A DNA stretch of 50,000 nt from Cristatella mucedo (GCA_009760855.2 WPIO01000031.1:3392501-3442500), one strand, 5' to 3'. Shown: positions 10,087 to 49,145, counted from the first letter of the stretch. Translations and numbers: made by a program. Notes: generated from the sequence alone by a model not told the origin.

Positions 10087-13000
10087 AGCTTCGTTGCCAA
10101 CGTTACCAAATGTTTGAGTAAAGGCCACACCACCCAGAGGGGGGAATGTCCACGTGGGTCGACCCCCAAAGACCTAACTAAACAGGCTCCAGTGCTCGTC
10201 GATGTGACTGTCGTAGGACTTTGTTTGTTGACGTCACTGGTGATAAAGTCACCAAACGGACGGTGCAAACGTCGAATCCACCGCAGACCTTTCGGCACCC
10301 GGGGACATACTTACTAATGGCCCCCCCTTGCTGAAAAGTGCTGTAAAATAGCTCCACCACAGAAGAAATGCAAACAACCCAAGCTAGCAGGCATATCGAG
10401 TCGAGAACGTTTTGATAACTGCAGTACAGGTTCAGGGTCACAGCTTTAACTTAGGTGAATTGTTCTGGCTTTGAACGTGGCAAACTGGTCTAATACAGTT
10501 TGAAAGTCAATATTTTCCAGTGTTTCTTTCTCTATGCTTAACAAGGTCAAATCAGAGAGCCTATTTGCCCTATTGATGCTCTCAGATATGACAGGATTAT
10601 ATTCAGCTTGCTAAAGAAACGTTCACATATGGCAACTGATACAGTTATGGTGAGAAGAACTAGCAAGGCAACTCTCAAATTATGAAACACGTCTCCATAA
10701 CTGACAGTGAAAGACGTGAGTTCTGGTGGTGTCTTCAGTGCCGAGTCGTGACGTAGTATGCAAACGATAAAAACAGCCCTTGATATTCTGCACTCAGTGC
10801 TAGCAACAAAACCGTATTAGTAAAAGCACAGCAATAGCCTGTATTTTACGGCTGACACAGGGGACTTCTAGCCGACTCGCTAACACCGTTACAGCATTTC
10901 ACACACATACACACATATATATATGCACATGTATATAAGGAAGATATATATATATATATAAACACACACATATATATGTATAAATAAGAAAGGTTATATA
11001 TATATATATATATATAAACACATATAATCTGTCTTTTTCTTTCGTGCTACATTTTTTTCTTTCTTCCTCTCCAATTGAAACGTTGAAATGCTGTATCGGG
11101 CAGTAATGGCAGCCCTTATTAGTGGTTCCTGAATTACAACTTAGAGGAACCGGATGTCATGTCTTAATTGGTCAGCTGTGGATTGGGTTTTGTTATGGCC
11201 GGTGCTACATACTCGTACCTCTCGGTGGCCGTATAATAGACTGCTCTACGCAAAGGTGAGAATCTTGTTATATTAAGGTAATGGCGCTCTTGTAATTGCT
11301 GCCGTGCTCCACTACCGTCGGCTACTATTCCACTAACGTCGGCTACATTCACGCACAGTTGCCCCGATGGACAGCTGTCCTAACGGACGTTGCCGAAACC
11401 CAAAACCGGAAGGGAGAACATCTCCGGTACCGACAAGCTTTCGTCTGGCCAGTGAATTGCAATGCTTTTCGAGTGTAATAAGAAAAGTTTCTACAAAGCG
11501 CGACCGTGTAAATTTATTTGCGCAGTAGTTACGCCAGCTGGAACGTGCGGACCGCCCGATAACCCAACAACGAACGCTAATATCTCAAAATCCTCATCGC
11601 ATATCTTAATTAGAATGGAATAATAAGTTTGATTTTCCGATAGCATATTCAGAAATATCGATCGGAAGAGTCCTATTGCAAGAAAGGCGTCGTAACGCCG
11701 TTTTCAGCAGCGTTCGCTGGTAGGTCGCCTTGCCCGGCAATACAAGCTGTTTTACGCAGAAATGCACAGTTTGTGCACAGAAATGAATAATTATTATTAT
11801 TTGTCAGCCCAGACTTACGACGGTTTGAATTATAAAAATTCGGAGATACGAGCTCTGCCACGGTCGTGCAAAACAATTGAAAATCAAAATGTATCCAAAA
11901 CTTTCAAATTCGCGCTCGGTCAGTAGATTTGACGACGCCGCAAACATTGGGAAGGAAACAACGTCTGACCGTTATGCATTGTGGGTACTGAGGGCTCTCT
12001 AGCTTTCGCGATTTGCTATACGTGTTAGACTCGTTCAGAGTGATGCGTGCATACCAACCGTCCACTAGCAAAGTCACCTCAGCCAAATCTCTACCACTAC
12101 ACTGTTTACATAATTTCAATTTCATCTACAGGTTTTAATAATAATCTATTTGATAAAGTACCCTCAGAGAAGTCCATCTTATTCTAGGCGCTTAACATTA
12201 GCTGCAAAGGGAGAACGATGGAGTGGTTAGTGGTAGCAGGCTCAATAAATGACAAGAATAGCATGGTTACGGATGACATGCACAGGGTCAGCATGCAAGT
12301 ATGTTTAGTGGCAGCGGCGTTTCATCATGCATAAGCACATAAAGGACAAATCACAGGAACCCTCTAAATGCTGTCATAAATAGAAGCGTTCTTAATTTCT
12401 TTTTAAACGAGGTCAAGTCAGGAGATGTTGTGACGCAAGTCGGAAGTGAGCTCCAGGCTTTTGGTGGCATGCAAACTAAAAGCGAGGTCTCCAAAGGATT
12501 TGAGGTTTGTACAAGGTATAGGTAAACAATTAGCTTCCAAAAAGCAGGCGGTACGATGCTTAGCCTGGTGTGGGAGTAGATCTGATAGGTAGGCTGGTGC
12601 CAAAGAATGAGGGGGACCTAAAAGTGAGTGACAAAACCTTGAAGTCGATGCGTTCCTTGACCGGGAGCCCAAAACCTTGAAGTCGATGCGTTGCTTGACT
12701 GTGAGCCAGCAGGTCAACGAGAAGTGGTGCGATGTGGCAACTGCGACGCTCACGACAGACAAGCCTAGCTGCAGAGTTTTACACCAGCTGTAAGCTCCTG
12801 ATTGCACAGGCCGGTAGGCCAGCAAGCAGTGAGTTACAGAAGTCAAGACGGGATGTCACAAATGCATGGACCAACTTAGATGTGGTATCCCTGTCTAAAC
12901 AAGCTCGAATTTTAGTAATGTTATGTATCTGAAAGTAGGCAGAATTGACTGCGTAGCTGATAGGGTCGACTAATGAAAGGTCACTTTGGAAAGGGACACC

Positions 13001-16000
13001 TAGATTTCGTGCAGATTCAACAGGAGTTATGCTGGCAGAGCCGATTGTGGGTAAAATTTCCAACTTCTGAGTCACACTTAGTTTGCCCATAACTAGTAAG
13101 TAATAGTAAGTAATATAATAGTAATAGTAAGTTGATTTTTATCATCCTTTAATTTAAGAAAATTTGCTGCCATTCATGTGCAGATGTCATCGATTCATGC
13201 AGCAAGGGAGTTGAGAGAATTCAAGGTGTTTGAAGGCTGGGAGGGATCAAAGCAAAGGTACAAGTGAGAGTCATCTGCATAGAAGTAAAAGCCTAGATTG
13301 TGCTTGGCAATCACATCGGCAAGAGGGAAGTTCTTACGCCGACCCACAAGGCCGGCTACGGCTTGGCTCCTTCGTATCTAGCTGAACTGCTGCACCAGTT
13401 TCAGTCTCTTCGCGCCCTCAGCTCCTGTGTGGACAATAAACTAGCTGTTCCATTCCTCCGCTTAAAGACCGTTTGCGACATAAGCTTTGGCTCTGCAGGT
13501 CCTAGACTGTGGAATTTTTTTTATCAATGTCAGGGGGTGAGGTTTTTCGATTCACATGTGATCTTAGATGAGGACGGCACATATTGTAGACTGAATAAGA
13601 TCTCCATGTGGTTAAATAAGCAGAGTTTGGTAATAATTGGTGATGATAAAGATATAAGTTATCAAAATTAACGTTGAAATCACCCATAATGAGGAAAGAT
13701 CGATTTCTTGCACACAGAATCGAAATGAGATTAGAGAAATTTGAGATAAAGGAGGACGTGGCACCTGGTGGGCGATAGACTCCTGCCACCATCAGTGGCT
13801 TGTTGTCGAGTGAAATCATGACAATAGATTCGTAAGACTGCTTCGAGGGTACTAGAAACGGCTTGAAATTGGAGATCGAGTGCGTGATAATAGCGACTCT
13901 ATCTCCAGTTTTGATTGCTCTAGGGGTGTGAAAGAAGGAGAAGGCAGTCGAGGTTTCCTCTGTAACTGTTGGACAGTTTACTGATTTAGCCAAGTTTCAG
14001 TTAAGGCGAGCAGGTCGAGGTTTTTAAAAAAAGTCACTTATTAATAGACACTGAGTAAGGATTCCAAAGACAATCATTAAGTTCGCCGCAGGAGTTGTAG
14101 CAGGCCTGATGACCACTAAGTTAGAGAGGTTCACTATAAAGCTTGAGGTTGAACGTACTGAGCGGTTCGAGACAGGGCTAGGAATACCAAACGAGCAGCT
14201 CCTAGATCCCACCAAACGAGGTGTCTCAGCTCGGGAGTCCGGCTCTGCTTCGGCTCCGGGGCGCCGCTTTTCTTTTGTCAATGCATAATTCACAAATCTT
14301 AGTAGCAACAAGCAGACAAGCTTTAGACAGGTCTTAGTGGTATCGGTTTTCCGATCCCTATCTATTTCGTAAGTCGGGGCTGACTGTATGTGTAACAAGA
14401 AACTCAAATTTGGGCAGACATTTTTATTTGCTCATTTTTTCGTGCTGAAACCAAGTGTAAAGCCTTCCGCCCAACCTGTTCACATCGTTCGGGGCTCACT
14501 CTTCTTGAGGGCTGGCAGCCAGCACCGGTGGCTGGATCGAAATGAGCTCGTGAGCTGTCGCATGATGACTTTGTAATTCTCCTCAAGATACTAATAAGTG
14601 GCGTTTGAAGCAGCGTTTTGAAACTTACGCTTGCTCTGCTTTGTTTTGCTTCGCAGAACACTAGTAGTCCTGTCGGTTTAGCAGCGCCAGCCCAGTGTGT
14701 TCGGCACTGCCTGTTGGAATGCCGGTATCGGTAATGGGCTATGCGAAAGAAAGCTATTGCTTTCCAATAAAAGTAAAATTATACATTGAACTGCGCTCAC
14801 AGCTGTCACCGATGTCCAAAGTACAAGATACGACACCCGATTGCTTATATGGCAGCAGTAACAATACGAGTAGCTACAAATAAATAACTCCTGTCTAAAG
14901 GCGATAAAGGCAACAGTAATTAGTACTCTAATGTCTCGGACGGATCGCATTTGTCACTCTTCGATATGGCAGCATAAGAGCATAATCTCAGTCGGCTAAT
15001 AACCACGCCAAGTAATGCTGGACAAAAGCTGAACAAAATTATGAACTAGGAAACAGGCCATGCCGGAGCAATTCTATGTTTTCCATAACGCCCGATGAGA
15101 ACCAGAATATCTGAACGTTGTAAAACTGGCCGTTCGATAACTGACAGCCAGGCTTTTAAGGCAAGCCAGGCATCATGCTCAGACAAGAATGCCAAAACAC
15201 ACAAGAAGACTTCTACTATCGCTGGCTAGTAGCCCAGGCGTGTAGCAATATGCACGCAATCGCTCACAAGCAGACAATGCACACCGAAAACTGGTATGGA
15301 GGTCAGTGACAACGATATCTGAAGCTTCTGTAATTTACACGCGAACCGAGCTAGCGACCGTACCAAAGCCTGTTTATGTGAGGATAATAAAGCCGTGCTC
15401 GCTTCGTGCCCATTTCGATCTGCATCGGCGCAGGCTGCCAGCCCGCAAGACTGAGCCCGGAACAATGCTTAAGTCAGACGGAAAAATCCACTCGAGGTTT
15501 CGTATCACGCAAATTAGCACATTAGTTGTTGCCAAAATTTGAGTTTGTCATAGCACACAATAATAATCGTTCATTTATGTGCTCAAACCACGCATTTCTG
15601 CATGAAGCAATTCGTACAATCGGGCATGGCGACCGGCCTAGCGCAAACGGGGCTGAAATTGGCGGTACGACGCCTTTCTGGCAGTTAATATTGCAACAGG
15701 ACCTTTCCGATCGGTGTTTCTAAATTCACTGTCGCATTACTAAACTCACAATTTCCTCCTAATAAAGACATGCGACGTGGGTTTTGAGAAATTAGCGTTC
15801 GTTGTCAGGTTATCGGGTGTTCCAGCTCGAAAGTTTCCCGAGCCTCCTGGCCGACCCCGAGCCCCTTGTGGCCGCTCTTCGAGAATAAGAAGCTCCGGCT
15901 CCGCTTGGCACACGCCGAGCTCGCGTGCGACAGACGGAGGCACAGCAGACCGGATGCCCGAAACCGCCCAGCCGCATCCGGTCAATCCGGAGCGACGCGG

Positions 16001-16099
16001 CGGCCGGAGAGCGGAGCACTTACTGAAACGTCGTTCCTCGCAGCTGCCCAGCGTGGCGAAGGCTGCTGCTAGCACGAAGAGCCGTACGGCGGCAGTAGC
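9522..16099 (-). CDS. Single-pass membrane protein with one immunoglobulin domain (2 exons found)
   Basis: The terminal exon (9976-9522) carries a V/I-type Ig fold with ISC, then AWHAPNG (core Trp), then EDGDRGVYTC (second Cys in a DxGxYxC motif). A transmembrane helix follows (about LIIGGAAAGSMLVFVSFLCLV). A very short cytoplasmic tail ends DKSKES. Likely N-glycosylation sites are NST and NGS. A probable upstream exon at 16099-16024 encodes a signal peptide (AVRLFVLAAAFATLGSC), and phase 1 matches the acceptor. The exon carrying the start Met was not found. The protein is probably at the cell surface as a receptor or adhesion molecule, with partner unknown. I do not recognise the orthologue. 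Its about 6-kb intron holds LINE debris. Confidence 0.6.
10044..10083. repeat. (CTG)13 microsatellite
   Basis: An uninterrupted trinucleotide run about 70 bp upstream of the Ig exon acceptor, in the intron. Confidence 0.95.
10901..11026. repeat. (TA)n/(CA)n-rich microsatellite
   Basis: Blocks of TA and ACAC alternate. The flanks 10100-10900 and 11030-12120 show nothing I recognise. Confidence 0.9.
12130..13308 (-). mobile_element. LINE-B 3' half (reverse transcriptase to tail)
   Basis: On the minus strand it encodes FYFYADDSHLYL, the reverse transcriptase Y-x-D-D box, near 13290. This is followed by SRLDFCNSLLAGLP and YLSDLLPHQAKHRTACF, typical of L2/CR1-type LINEs. It ends in the tail shared with SINE family 1. 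Frameshifts and stops show it is dead. Two imperfect copies of an aaaaccttgaagtcgatgcg unit occur at about 12631-12700. Confidence 0.8.
13328..13515 (+). mobile_element. LINE-A fragment inside LINE-B remains
   Basis: It encodes GLAPSYLAELLHQFQSLRA and then FGSAGPRLWNF, matching the LINE-A copy at 48690-48850. It replaces the middle of the flanking LINE-B element. Confidence 0.75.
13517..14330 (-). mobile_element. LINE-B 5' part with endonuclease domain
   Basis: On the minus strand it encodes VAGVYRPPGATSSF and then LIMGDFNVNFDN, the hallmark of the LINE apurinic-type endonuclease. It is closely similar to 26217-27290. Relative to that copy it lacks about 110 bp near 13653. Confidence 0.8.
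14331..16023. other. No gene seen apart from a GC-rich patch
   Basis: I see only short unconvincing ORFs in 14331-15840. The 15840-16080 patch is CpG-rich and adjoins the signal-peptide exon, so it could be a regulatory region of the Ig gene. Confidence 0.4.
16024..16099 (-). CDS. Probable signal-peptide exon of the Ig gene
   Basis: A pyrimidine-rich acceptor (attctttcgagtttcag) precedes 25 codons with a hydrophobic core FVLAAAFATLGSC, then EERRF, and a strong gtaagt donor. It leaves in phase 1 and joins the Ig exon as ...RRFS-GQYKW. It sits in a GC-rich, CpG-rich patch (about 15840-16080). The link over 6 kb is inferred. Confidence 0.5.
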
Positions 16100-16768
16100 C
16101 TGAAACTCGAAAGAATCTTACGATATCCGGAGCAGCAACTCTATTGTAACCCCAGTGCGCGTAGGAATCTCTAATCTCTGCTCCAACCGGGCCAATGGTC
16201 CGAAAGCTCGTGAATAAAACAGACGGGTGAAAAGCTTAAACGAACTAAGGCTTGCGCCCGCTCGCTTGAGTCCACTCAGCTGCGAGCGCTTGGGGAGGGT
16301 TAACGGATGTGAAATGTATCGAGACGAAAAACCGCGTTTGCTGATCGTCCCCGGCTCTCCACCGGAGGGAGGACTTCGCGGTGCAGTGTGGTTAAAACAC
16401 AAGCGGCGACAACTGGGCGCCGAAAGGACAGTTTATTGTGGGTCTGTTAGTAGTGGTTACGCACCAGCGCAAGCGCTTTACGCTCTGCGGCTGCCGGACT
16501 GACGGAGTTACTCCCGAACCCGCGTATAATTAACTATCCTACCTACAGCACCCCAATATACGAGCAGGTAACTGAGTAGCCGGCAGAACGCAACTTCCGC
16601 AGTCCAAGTTGCACTTAGCTGTTCGTCGCCGAAGGTTCGACTCTCGTGCTCTCGAAGAGTAGCCTCGCACCGATACTGGAAGCTGCAGCCCCGAGCTCTG
16701 TCAGTCGTCAAGTTATATTCTCTCTTCTCTAAACTCCTGACCTCGAGCGTAGCTGCTATTTCCACTCC

Positions 16769-16982
16769 AGCACATTAGTCGGTGTACATCCTGACCACAT
16801 CGGCTACACCAGGCTCCATTCTAACTTTAGCGGGTCTATACCCGGTGTCCTAGTCGAGCCAACTATGGCAAGCACATTAGTCGGTCCATCTCCTTACCAC
16901 ATCGCCTGCACAGAGCTCCATTCTAACCTGAGCTAGGGTGGATCAGGAGCCGGGTCTTAATGGGCGCCCTAGTCGAACCCAC
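16769..16982. repeat. Two-copy imperfect tandem repeat, about 100-110 bp unit
   Basis: Both units start agcacattagtcggt, contain accacatcg and ctccattctaac, and end cctagtcga(g/a)cc. Unit 1 is 16769-16870 and unit 2 is 16871-16982. Confidence 0.75.
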
Positions 16983-18984
16983 AAAGACAGCTAGAACATC
17001 GAGGCTAACCTGAGAGCTGCTCCAGTGCAAAACTAGTCATGCAGTCGATGATCGGGGGGGGGCAGGGGGGTGCGGGCGGTGAGCTATGCTCGAAAACGGC
17101 GATCGGTCTCACTTACCATGGCGTGATGGTCACAGGTGCGAACTAGAGTGTACGTACGGCCGGGAGGGGTCGGGGTGCTCAGTGACACGTGACGGACGAG
17201 ATACTGGGTTCGTAACCTTTTTGGACTCCCCGATGCTACCCCGATGTGGACCAACTGACTGGCACTGCCGCTTCGTATTCGAGATAGATATGCGTTCTTA
17301 GGGACTGAAAAGTGGTCGCCGCTTGCGTACATAGCGATTACGTCGCACTCGAGGAGGTGCCTCGAAAAGACGTGCGTGCATTCGACACTCGAAGCTAGTG
17401 CTAGTGACGCACCACGTCCAACAGCACCTCAGCATCTTATTTCTTTTTATCTTGGACAGCTGATTAGTTGGTTTGCTTTGCTGCATTCCGAGGCTTATCT
17501 ATCGTCGATGCCACCACGCTCTCTGCCTTGGTAGTCAAGGTGCTCGCTACCCTCGGTGGGGGGCTCGAAGGTCGGGGCCTTACTTGATGTGTTTAAGTAT
17601 CCGGGTAAGAAATTAAGTGAACGCAAAACGATGGGCCCGTGAACCTCTGCGTGCAACCCCTACCAAGCCATAAAAACTGAGAGGGCGTTGCCGGGGACCT
17701 CTGTACGGCTTACGCGAAGTTCAAGAATGTTCTGAAGAATTGCTGGAGATTTTCAAGCAAAGTTTGTGCAATGTCTCGCCTCACAGCAGCTTTGGAGCGT
17801 CACTATGCTTAAACAGCCAGATAATGGCGGCACTACAGATTATTAGTGGCTAGTGAATTGTAAGCATTTGGAACTGCCCACGTAATAATCTACGATTTAC
17901 AAAGTACAACTGGATATCTGCAGCGACAAAATGTAAGTTGTGCTTGAGGCTTTAAGGAGTCGTGAGGTATACACAAGCTGGTGCTCTGCCAATGTGGCAC
18001 TCTCTGTGGATTTGAAATATACCGCTATAACGTCGATTCATGGACTCAGTATTAAGATCATACTTGATTGCTGCCGTGTTATCGCCTGCGTGCTTCGGAG
18101 CTGCATCTGTGACTCTACAGCTTCACTTACGCTGAGTCTGTATTAATATACTTGGGTTTCGGATTCGTTGCTAGTAGACGATGCTATGAACTAAGTGGTT
18201 TGTTGCCGACGTGGAGCTTGTGACGGTTGTAACTTGCTACAATACTGATACTATACAAATTGCTGATATTACTGACAGCTCCTCTCCAATAGGTCAAGCT
18301 GCTTTACTTATATGCGACCTTGCTAGTGACCGCGTCATTCGCTCCAAGTCGCGTGACTATCGCCAACTGAACAAGTGCTCGATGAGGATCCATGTTTCCG
18401 AGATGTGCAATGCAATGATACTGCGATGTGCTACGTCGTGCCGACCCTTTGCGACGATGGAGTGGACTGCTCGTCTGCCTATATTGAGAATTTAAACGTT
18501 TTGATGAATGGTCCTAGCGTTTTTCGACTTGGGGAAGATCCTGTCTATAAGGTATACTTAGGATCATTTGCAATTTCGCCATTGAGATTTCAACATCGTG
18601 AAAATGCTTTACCGTGATCTCAGTGCCTCTACAACAGATTTCATACAGTTATGATCGATTTCGTACGGTTACGACCCTGCCATGGTTGCTGAATCAATCG
18701 GCGAGTCCCAAAAGCAGAGATGTTACTTCCTGCTCCGATTGCAGAAGCTTTACCGTTCGCTACGTTTCGATAGCCGATAGTCTGCTAGTGCGTATATGCT
18801 CACCGAAGAGATCTCAAAGAATTGCCTATGATACAGCACTTACCGTCACACTAAATGTAAGGCAGAAGTGACCGGATCGACGAGAGTATGTCAGGGCTGA
18901 CTATAATAAGTGGCAGCTGAAATTGCTAGTGCCGCTGTGGATGGAAGATCGCTCCTCTTTATGCTGTGTGCACTAATAATGTTA

Positions 18985-19165
18985 TAGCTACTTGCATGCT
19001 TACCGTGTATGTCACCCCCTAACCATGTTATTCTTGCCATTTATTGAGCATGCCTCTAGCCACTCGATCATTCTTCCTTTGCAGCATATGTAAAGTGCCT
19101 AGAAAGAGATTGAGTTCTCTAACGGTGCTATATCAAATGTATTAATTATTATCATTCGAGATCAA
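18985..19165 (+). mobile_element. LINE-B 3' tail fragment
   Basis: ccatgttattcttgcc, then ttcctttgcagcatatgtaa, then agagattgagttctct and a TTA-rich end match the LINE-B end at 39590-39770. Confidence 0.7.
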
Positions 19166-20105
19166 TTTAGGTATTGTTTTGTATGTGGCAGTGGTATGGT
19201 CACGTGGCTACACGGGATCGAAACCAGCGAATTTGAATTTCGAGCAGGGAATCCTCCTGTCAGGACGTATACTTTAACCGCCGAGTTTTGTAATAAATAA
19301 CCGGTTTCCGTATTGTATAAAGATTTCTTTTGGGTCTCAATGGAGCCTAATGGCATTGGAAGATTTGATAGATTGCCAAGTTTTAACGGCTCAATTCTGG
19401 CTACACATCGTCTGCCATTATCTTGCATAAAGGTGAATTACCATGAATCCTGGAAATTAAGAAGAATGGCTACATGGCGATGAACATGGCCGTCCGGCTC
19501 TCAAACGCCTAACAATCAAAAGACATCACTATTTTACCCCAAAGGCCAACAGCAAAACATGAAGAAAGGGTTTCAACTTTACAGCCGATACCGGCAGGTG
19601 GCCAATGACAAGCTACTATGCCTTGGCCCTGCGAAGCAGGCAGACTATTTTACTACTATTACACGGAGAAGCCGATGGCAAAAAGTTGTGACGCCTAGGA
19701 TTTCTCCTAGGCTTCTTTTACTTCTGGTTATCACACAAGCATGAAGGTTGATGCAGATGACGAAACGGGTCCTGCTTACTAATAGCTTATTTTCAATGTC
19801 TCCTTATAATTAATCGAACAGTTAAGACATTTGCCCATACGAGGCGTTCGGCTTGAATGCTGAAGGTAATCTTTATGAAAGAATGGCACCTGGCTTGAAC
19901 GAGGTTATGTGGCTCTCCTCCTCTCAAGATAGGAAACCGACTGTGTGGCCTAAGGGAACGCTTTTCCTTCCATTTCGTTCATCGATCGTTCGTCCATCGA
20001 TCGTTGATCTGCGATCTAGATAGGATTCCACAGCGCGACCCCGCAGCAGCGAATTCCAGGTGCAGGGGGCAAGGAGAAAAAGGAACAGGCATCCCATTAC
20101 ACTTC

Positions 20106-20111
20106 TTTATT
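20106..20111 (-). terminator. Candidate polyadenylation signal of the protein kinase D gene
   Basis: tttatt on the plus strand reads AATAAA on the minus strand, about 375 nt past the kinase stop codon. Confidence 0.45.
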
Positions 20112-20485
20112 CTTGAAGGAAAAAGGAGTCGAGCCGCCGTGCAATATAAAGTGCCCTTTCCTCGCTATTGGACTAAGTACCGTGGTGCCTGGTTCCCGGA
20201 GGCAGGTGCCTTAACGGGGCACGGACGCAGTAGAAAAAAATGCTTAGATAATCGCATAGCAGCCATAAGCAGCAGCAGACGTGACTGTTGGGTTCATCTC
20301 ATGACCCAGGAAGCTTGATTTTGCATGGGTACAAGCTGACTTGCGTTCGTCTGCCATTCGCCCAGGCTCGAGATGCTCTCCAGATGTGACTGTCCGCCGC
20401 CTCAAGACGGTTCTCCGGAAGCACCTGCTGCCTGCCCATCGAGCGAGACACGTTTCCGATTCGTCTGGCAACGACAACCGCCCTC

Positions 20486-47085
<26,600 letters not shown>

Positions 47086-47270
47086 CTGCAAAGAAAGAAC
47101 AATGCATGCAGGGGATCTGCACGGCATGCATCATGCTCCGGCTGAAACATGCAGACAGACTTAGGCGCAGCAGGTCTTTGCCAGCACGCCCGTGGGTAGA
47201 AATAAAAATAATAAAAATGATACATATGTAAAGTACCCGCACATAACTAAAATATTTCTAAGCCCTTTAT

Positions 47271-47583
47271 ACCGTATTTCTACGAGTATAAGTCGCACCC
47301 TAAATTTATGGACACAATTTGTTTTCAAGTTTTTATTGAAAAAATATTACTGAATATATAGCTCGTGTTGTATTAATATAAGTTTGCTTTAATCATCACT
47401 GCAAGAAACTCGTCATCAGTATTCCTGCTAACATCTTCATAGTCTTCTGCAACATTGTCAATGTCTGAATCGTCACTTTCACTGTACGCAGTGACTGACA
47501 CTGACTTGCAGTGCATAAGTCACAAGTTTATCTTTTCAAAAAATTGGAAAAAAAAGTTTGACTTATACTTGTAAAAATGCGGT
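47271..47583 (-). mobile_element. Deleted cut-and-paste DNA transposon with terminal inverted repeats
   Basis: Both ends carry a 28-bp inverted repeat containing agtataagtc; 23 of 28 positions match. Inside, on the minus strand, an ORF of about 47 codons begins MHCKSVSV. It is acidic (SESDDSDIDNVAEDYED, then DDEFL), like the acidic C-terminus of pogo/Tc1-type transposases. The catalytic part is missing, so this is a non-autonomous relic. A clear target duplication was not seen. Confidence 0.65.
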
Positions 47584-48049
47584 CCATGCTGCAAAGGTAC
47601 TCAGGTTTCTACTTAAGTGGCTCAGGTTTCCACTGAAGCTAGCTTTTGCTCGTACTAAGCTGGGGTGTCCAAATCCCAGATCACCTACGGGCGACATCCA
47701 GCAGGTATCCGGCTGCCACCGGCTGACGTCAGCTGAATCTTAGTCAGCCCTGCAACTCGGATCCCATTACATCTGCACTTTAACTGCTAGCTCCCAGTAA
47801 TGAGATTATTGTTCGGAAGCTTAGTTCAATCTTTAGAGTTACTTAATCTTCCTAGATAAAGAGGAGGTGGCTGAAATCTCAGGCTAAAGGCCACCTGGTG
47901 AGAATGACGAAAACCATTTGTACATGCCAAGACAGTCACATAAACGAAAAATAATAGTCCTTTCTCTGCATGGAAGGAGGGGTCGTCAAACCTTAGTAGT
48001 GACACAGTCCTGAATGCATCAGCACAGCTGTTCCCCTTTTTTCAATAGC
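47584..48049. other. Nothing recognised
   Basis: Lies upstream of the PKD first visible exon in gene sense. No start exon for the kinase was found here. Confidence 0.4.
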
Positions 48050-49145
48050 CTGGGAAGAGCAACCTTGTAATGGGAGTAGGATATCATTTTGATGCTGACG
48101 ATACTCAGCTGTATTTGTCATTCTAACCGTCGGAATCTGCTGCAGCAATTGAGAAACTGAATGCTTGCCTTGCCGACATTCGATCCTGGATGTCGGGACA
48201 ACTTCTTGAAAGTAAATAGCGAAAAACCGAGCTGCTGATTATAGGACACCCTAAGCGTGTGGCTGAATTGAAAGGCTTTGATCTTCTAATAGGCGATGCT
48301 GTTGTGCGACCATCACCACGTGCTCGAAATTTAGGTGTCGTTTTATACTGCTGCCTAAATTTTAAAAGCTTCTTTCAGAAGACTGCTTCTGCAGATAGCC
48401 ACCAGGATTCATATCCAAGCCCGATTCATATCCAAGATTAGGAGCTGTCTTCCACAGTGGCTTGCAAACAATTTAACTAACTCCTTAGTTCTGTCTCAGC
48501 TTGATTATTGTAATTCCCTTTGGCTGGGCTACCAAAGAAAGCAACTAGGCCACTGCAGCTGAATATGAGTATGGCTGCAAGGCTAGTCTTCAAGCCCCAG
48601 AGGTTTGAGCATGTATCTACTTTGCTAAAAGAGCTAGGGTGGATGCCGGTTGAGCAACAGATACAGAGCAAAGTGCTTATGCTGACCCACAAGGCCTGCC
48701 ACGGCTTGACTCTTCCATACCTAGCTGAACTGCTGCACTAGCCTCTTCGTGCCCTCGTGCCCTGTGTGGACAATAAATTAGCTGTTCCATTCCTCCGGCT
48801 TAAAGACCGCTGGTGACACAAGCTTTAGCTCTGCAGGTCCTAGACTGTGAAGCTTGCTTCCACAATTCTTATGCAACGATAACTACTCTCCTGCTGCTGA
48901 CTATGGCTCATCCTTTTCAGCAGTCCTGAGCTGCTAGTTCCATGCTACTCACTGCCTCAACTGCTCTCCTGACACTGCTATGCTTCCCACCTTCTTTTTG
49001 TAGCGTGAGATAAAGTCTGTTGGCTACCGAATGCGTACCGAAAGCCACTTAGCCCGCGAGTGCGCTATATAAAACTCTCCTGCATAACACCCACGTAGTG
49101 TTTATGGCTTTGTGGAGTTACTGGTGGAGATCCACTACATTATAT
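48050..49145 (+). mobile_element. LINE-A 3' half
   Basis: It encodes FDADDTQLYLSF, the reverse transcriptase active-site box, near 48095. Then come LNACLADIRSWMSGQLLESK, SQLDYCNSLWLGY and LTLPYLAELLH, then the C-terminus and 3' untranslated region shared with 7886-8320. Several stops and frameshifts are present. Confidence 0.8.

Larger units (their letters stand above)
16100..20105. other. Gene-poor stretch
   Basis: No exon with convincing protein similarity was found on either strand. It holds a tandem duplication (16769-16982), a LINE-B tail (18985-19165) and otherwise unique-looking sequence. The missing first exon of the Ig gene should lie here. Confidence 0.5.

Noticed and set aside
10298-10441. 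Hydrophobic minus-strand ORF as a signal or TM exon of the Ig gene
   Set aside because: No matching donor in the needed phase and no conserved features; the 16.0-kb exon fits better.
12418-13993. ORFs resembling endonuclease/reverse transcriptase as host genes
   Set aside because: They are fragments of dead LINEs that recur elsewhere in the window.
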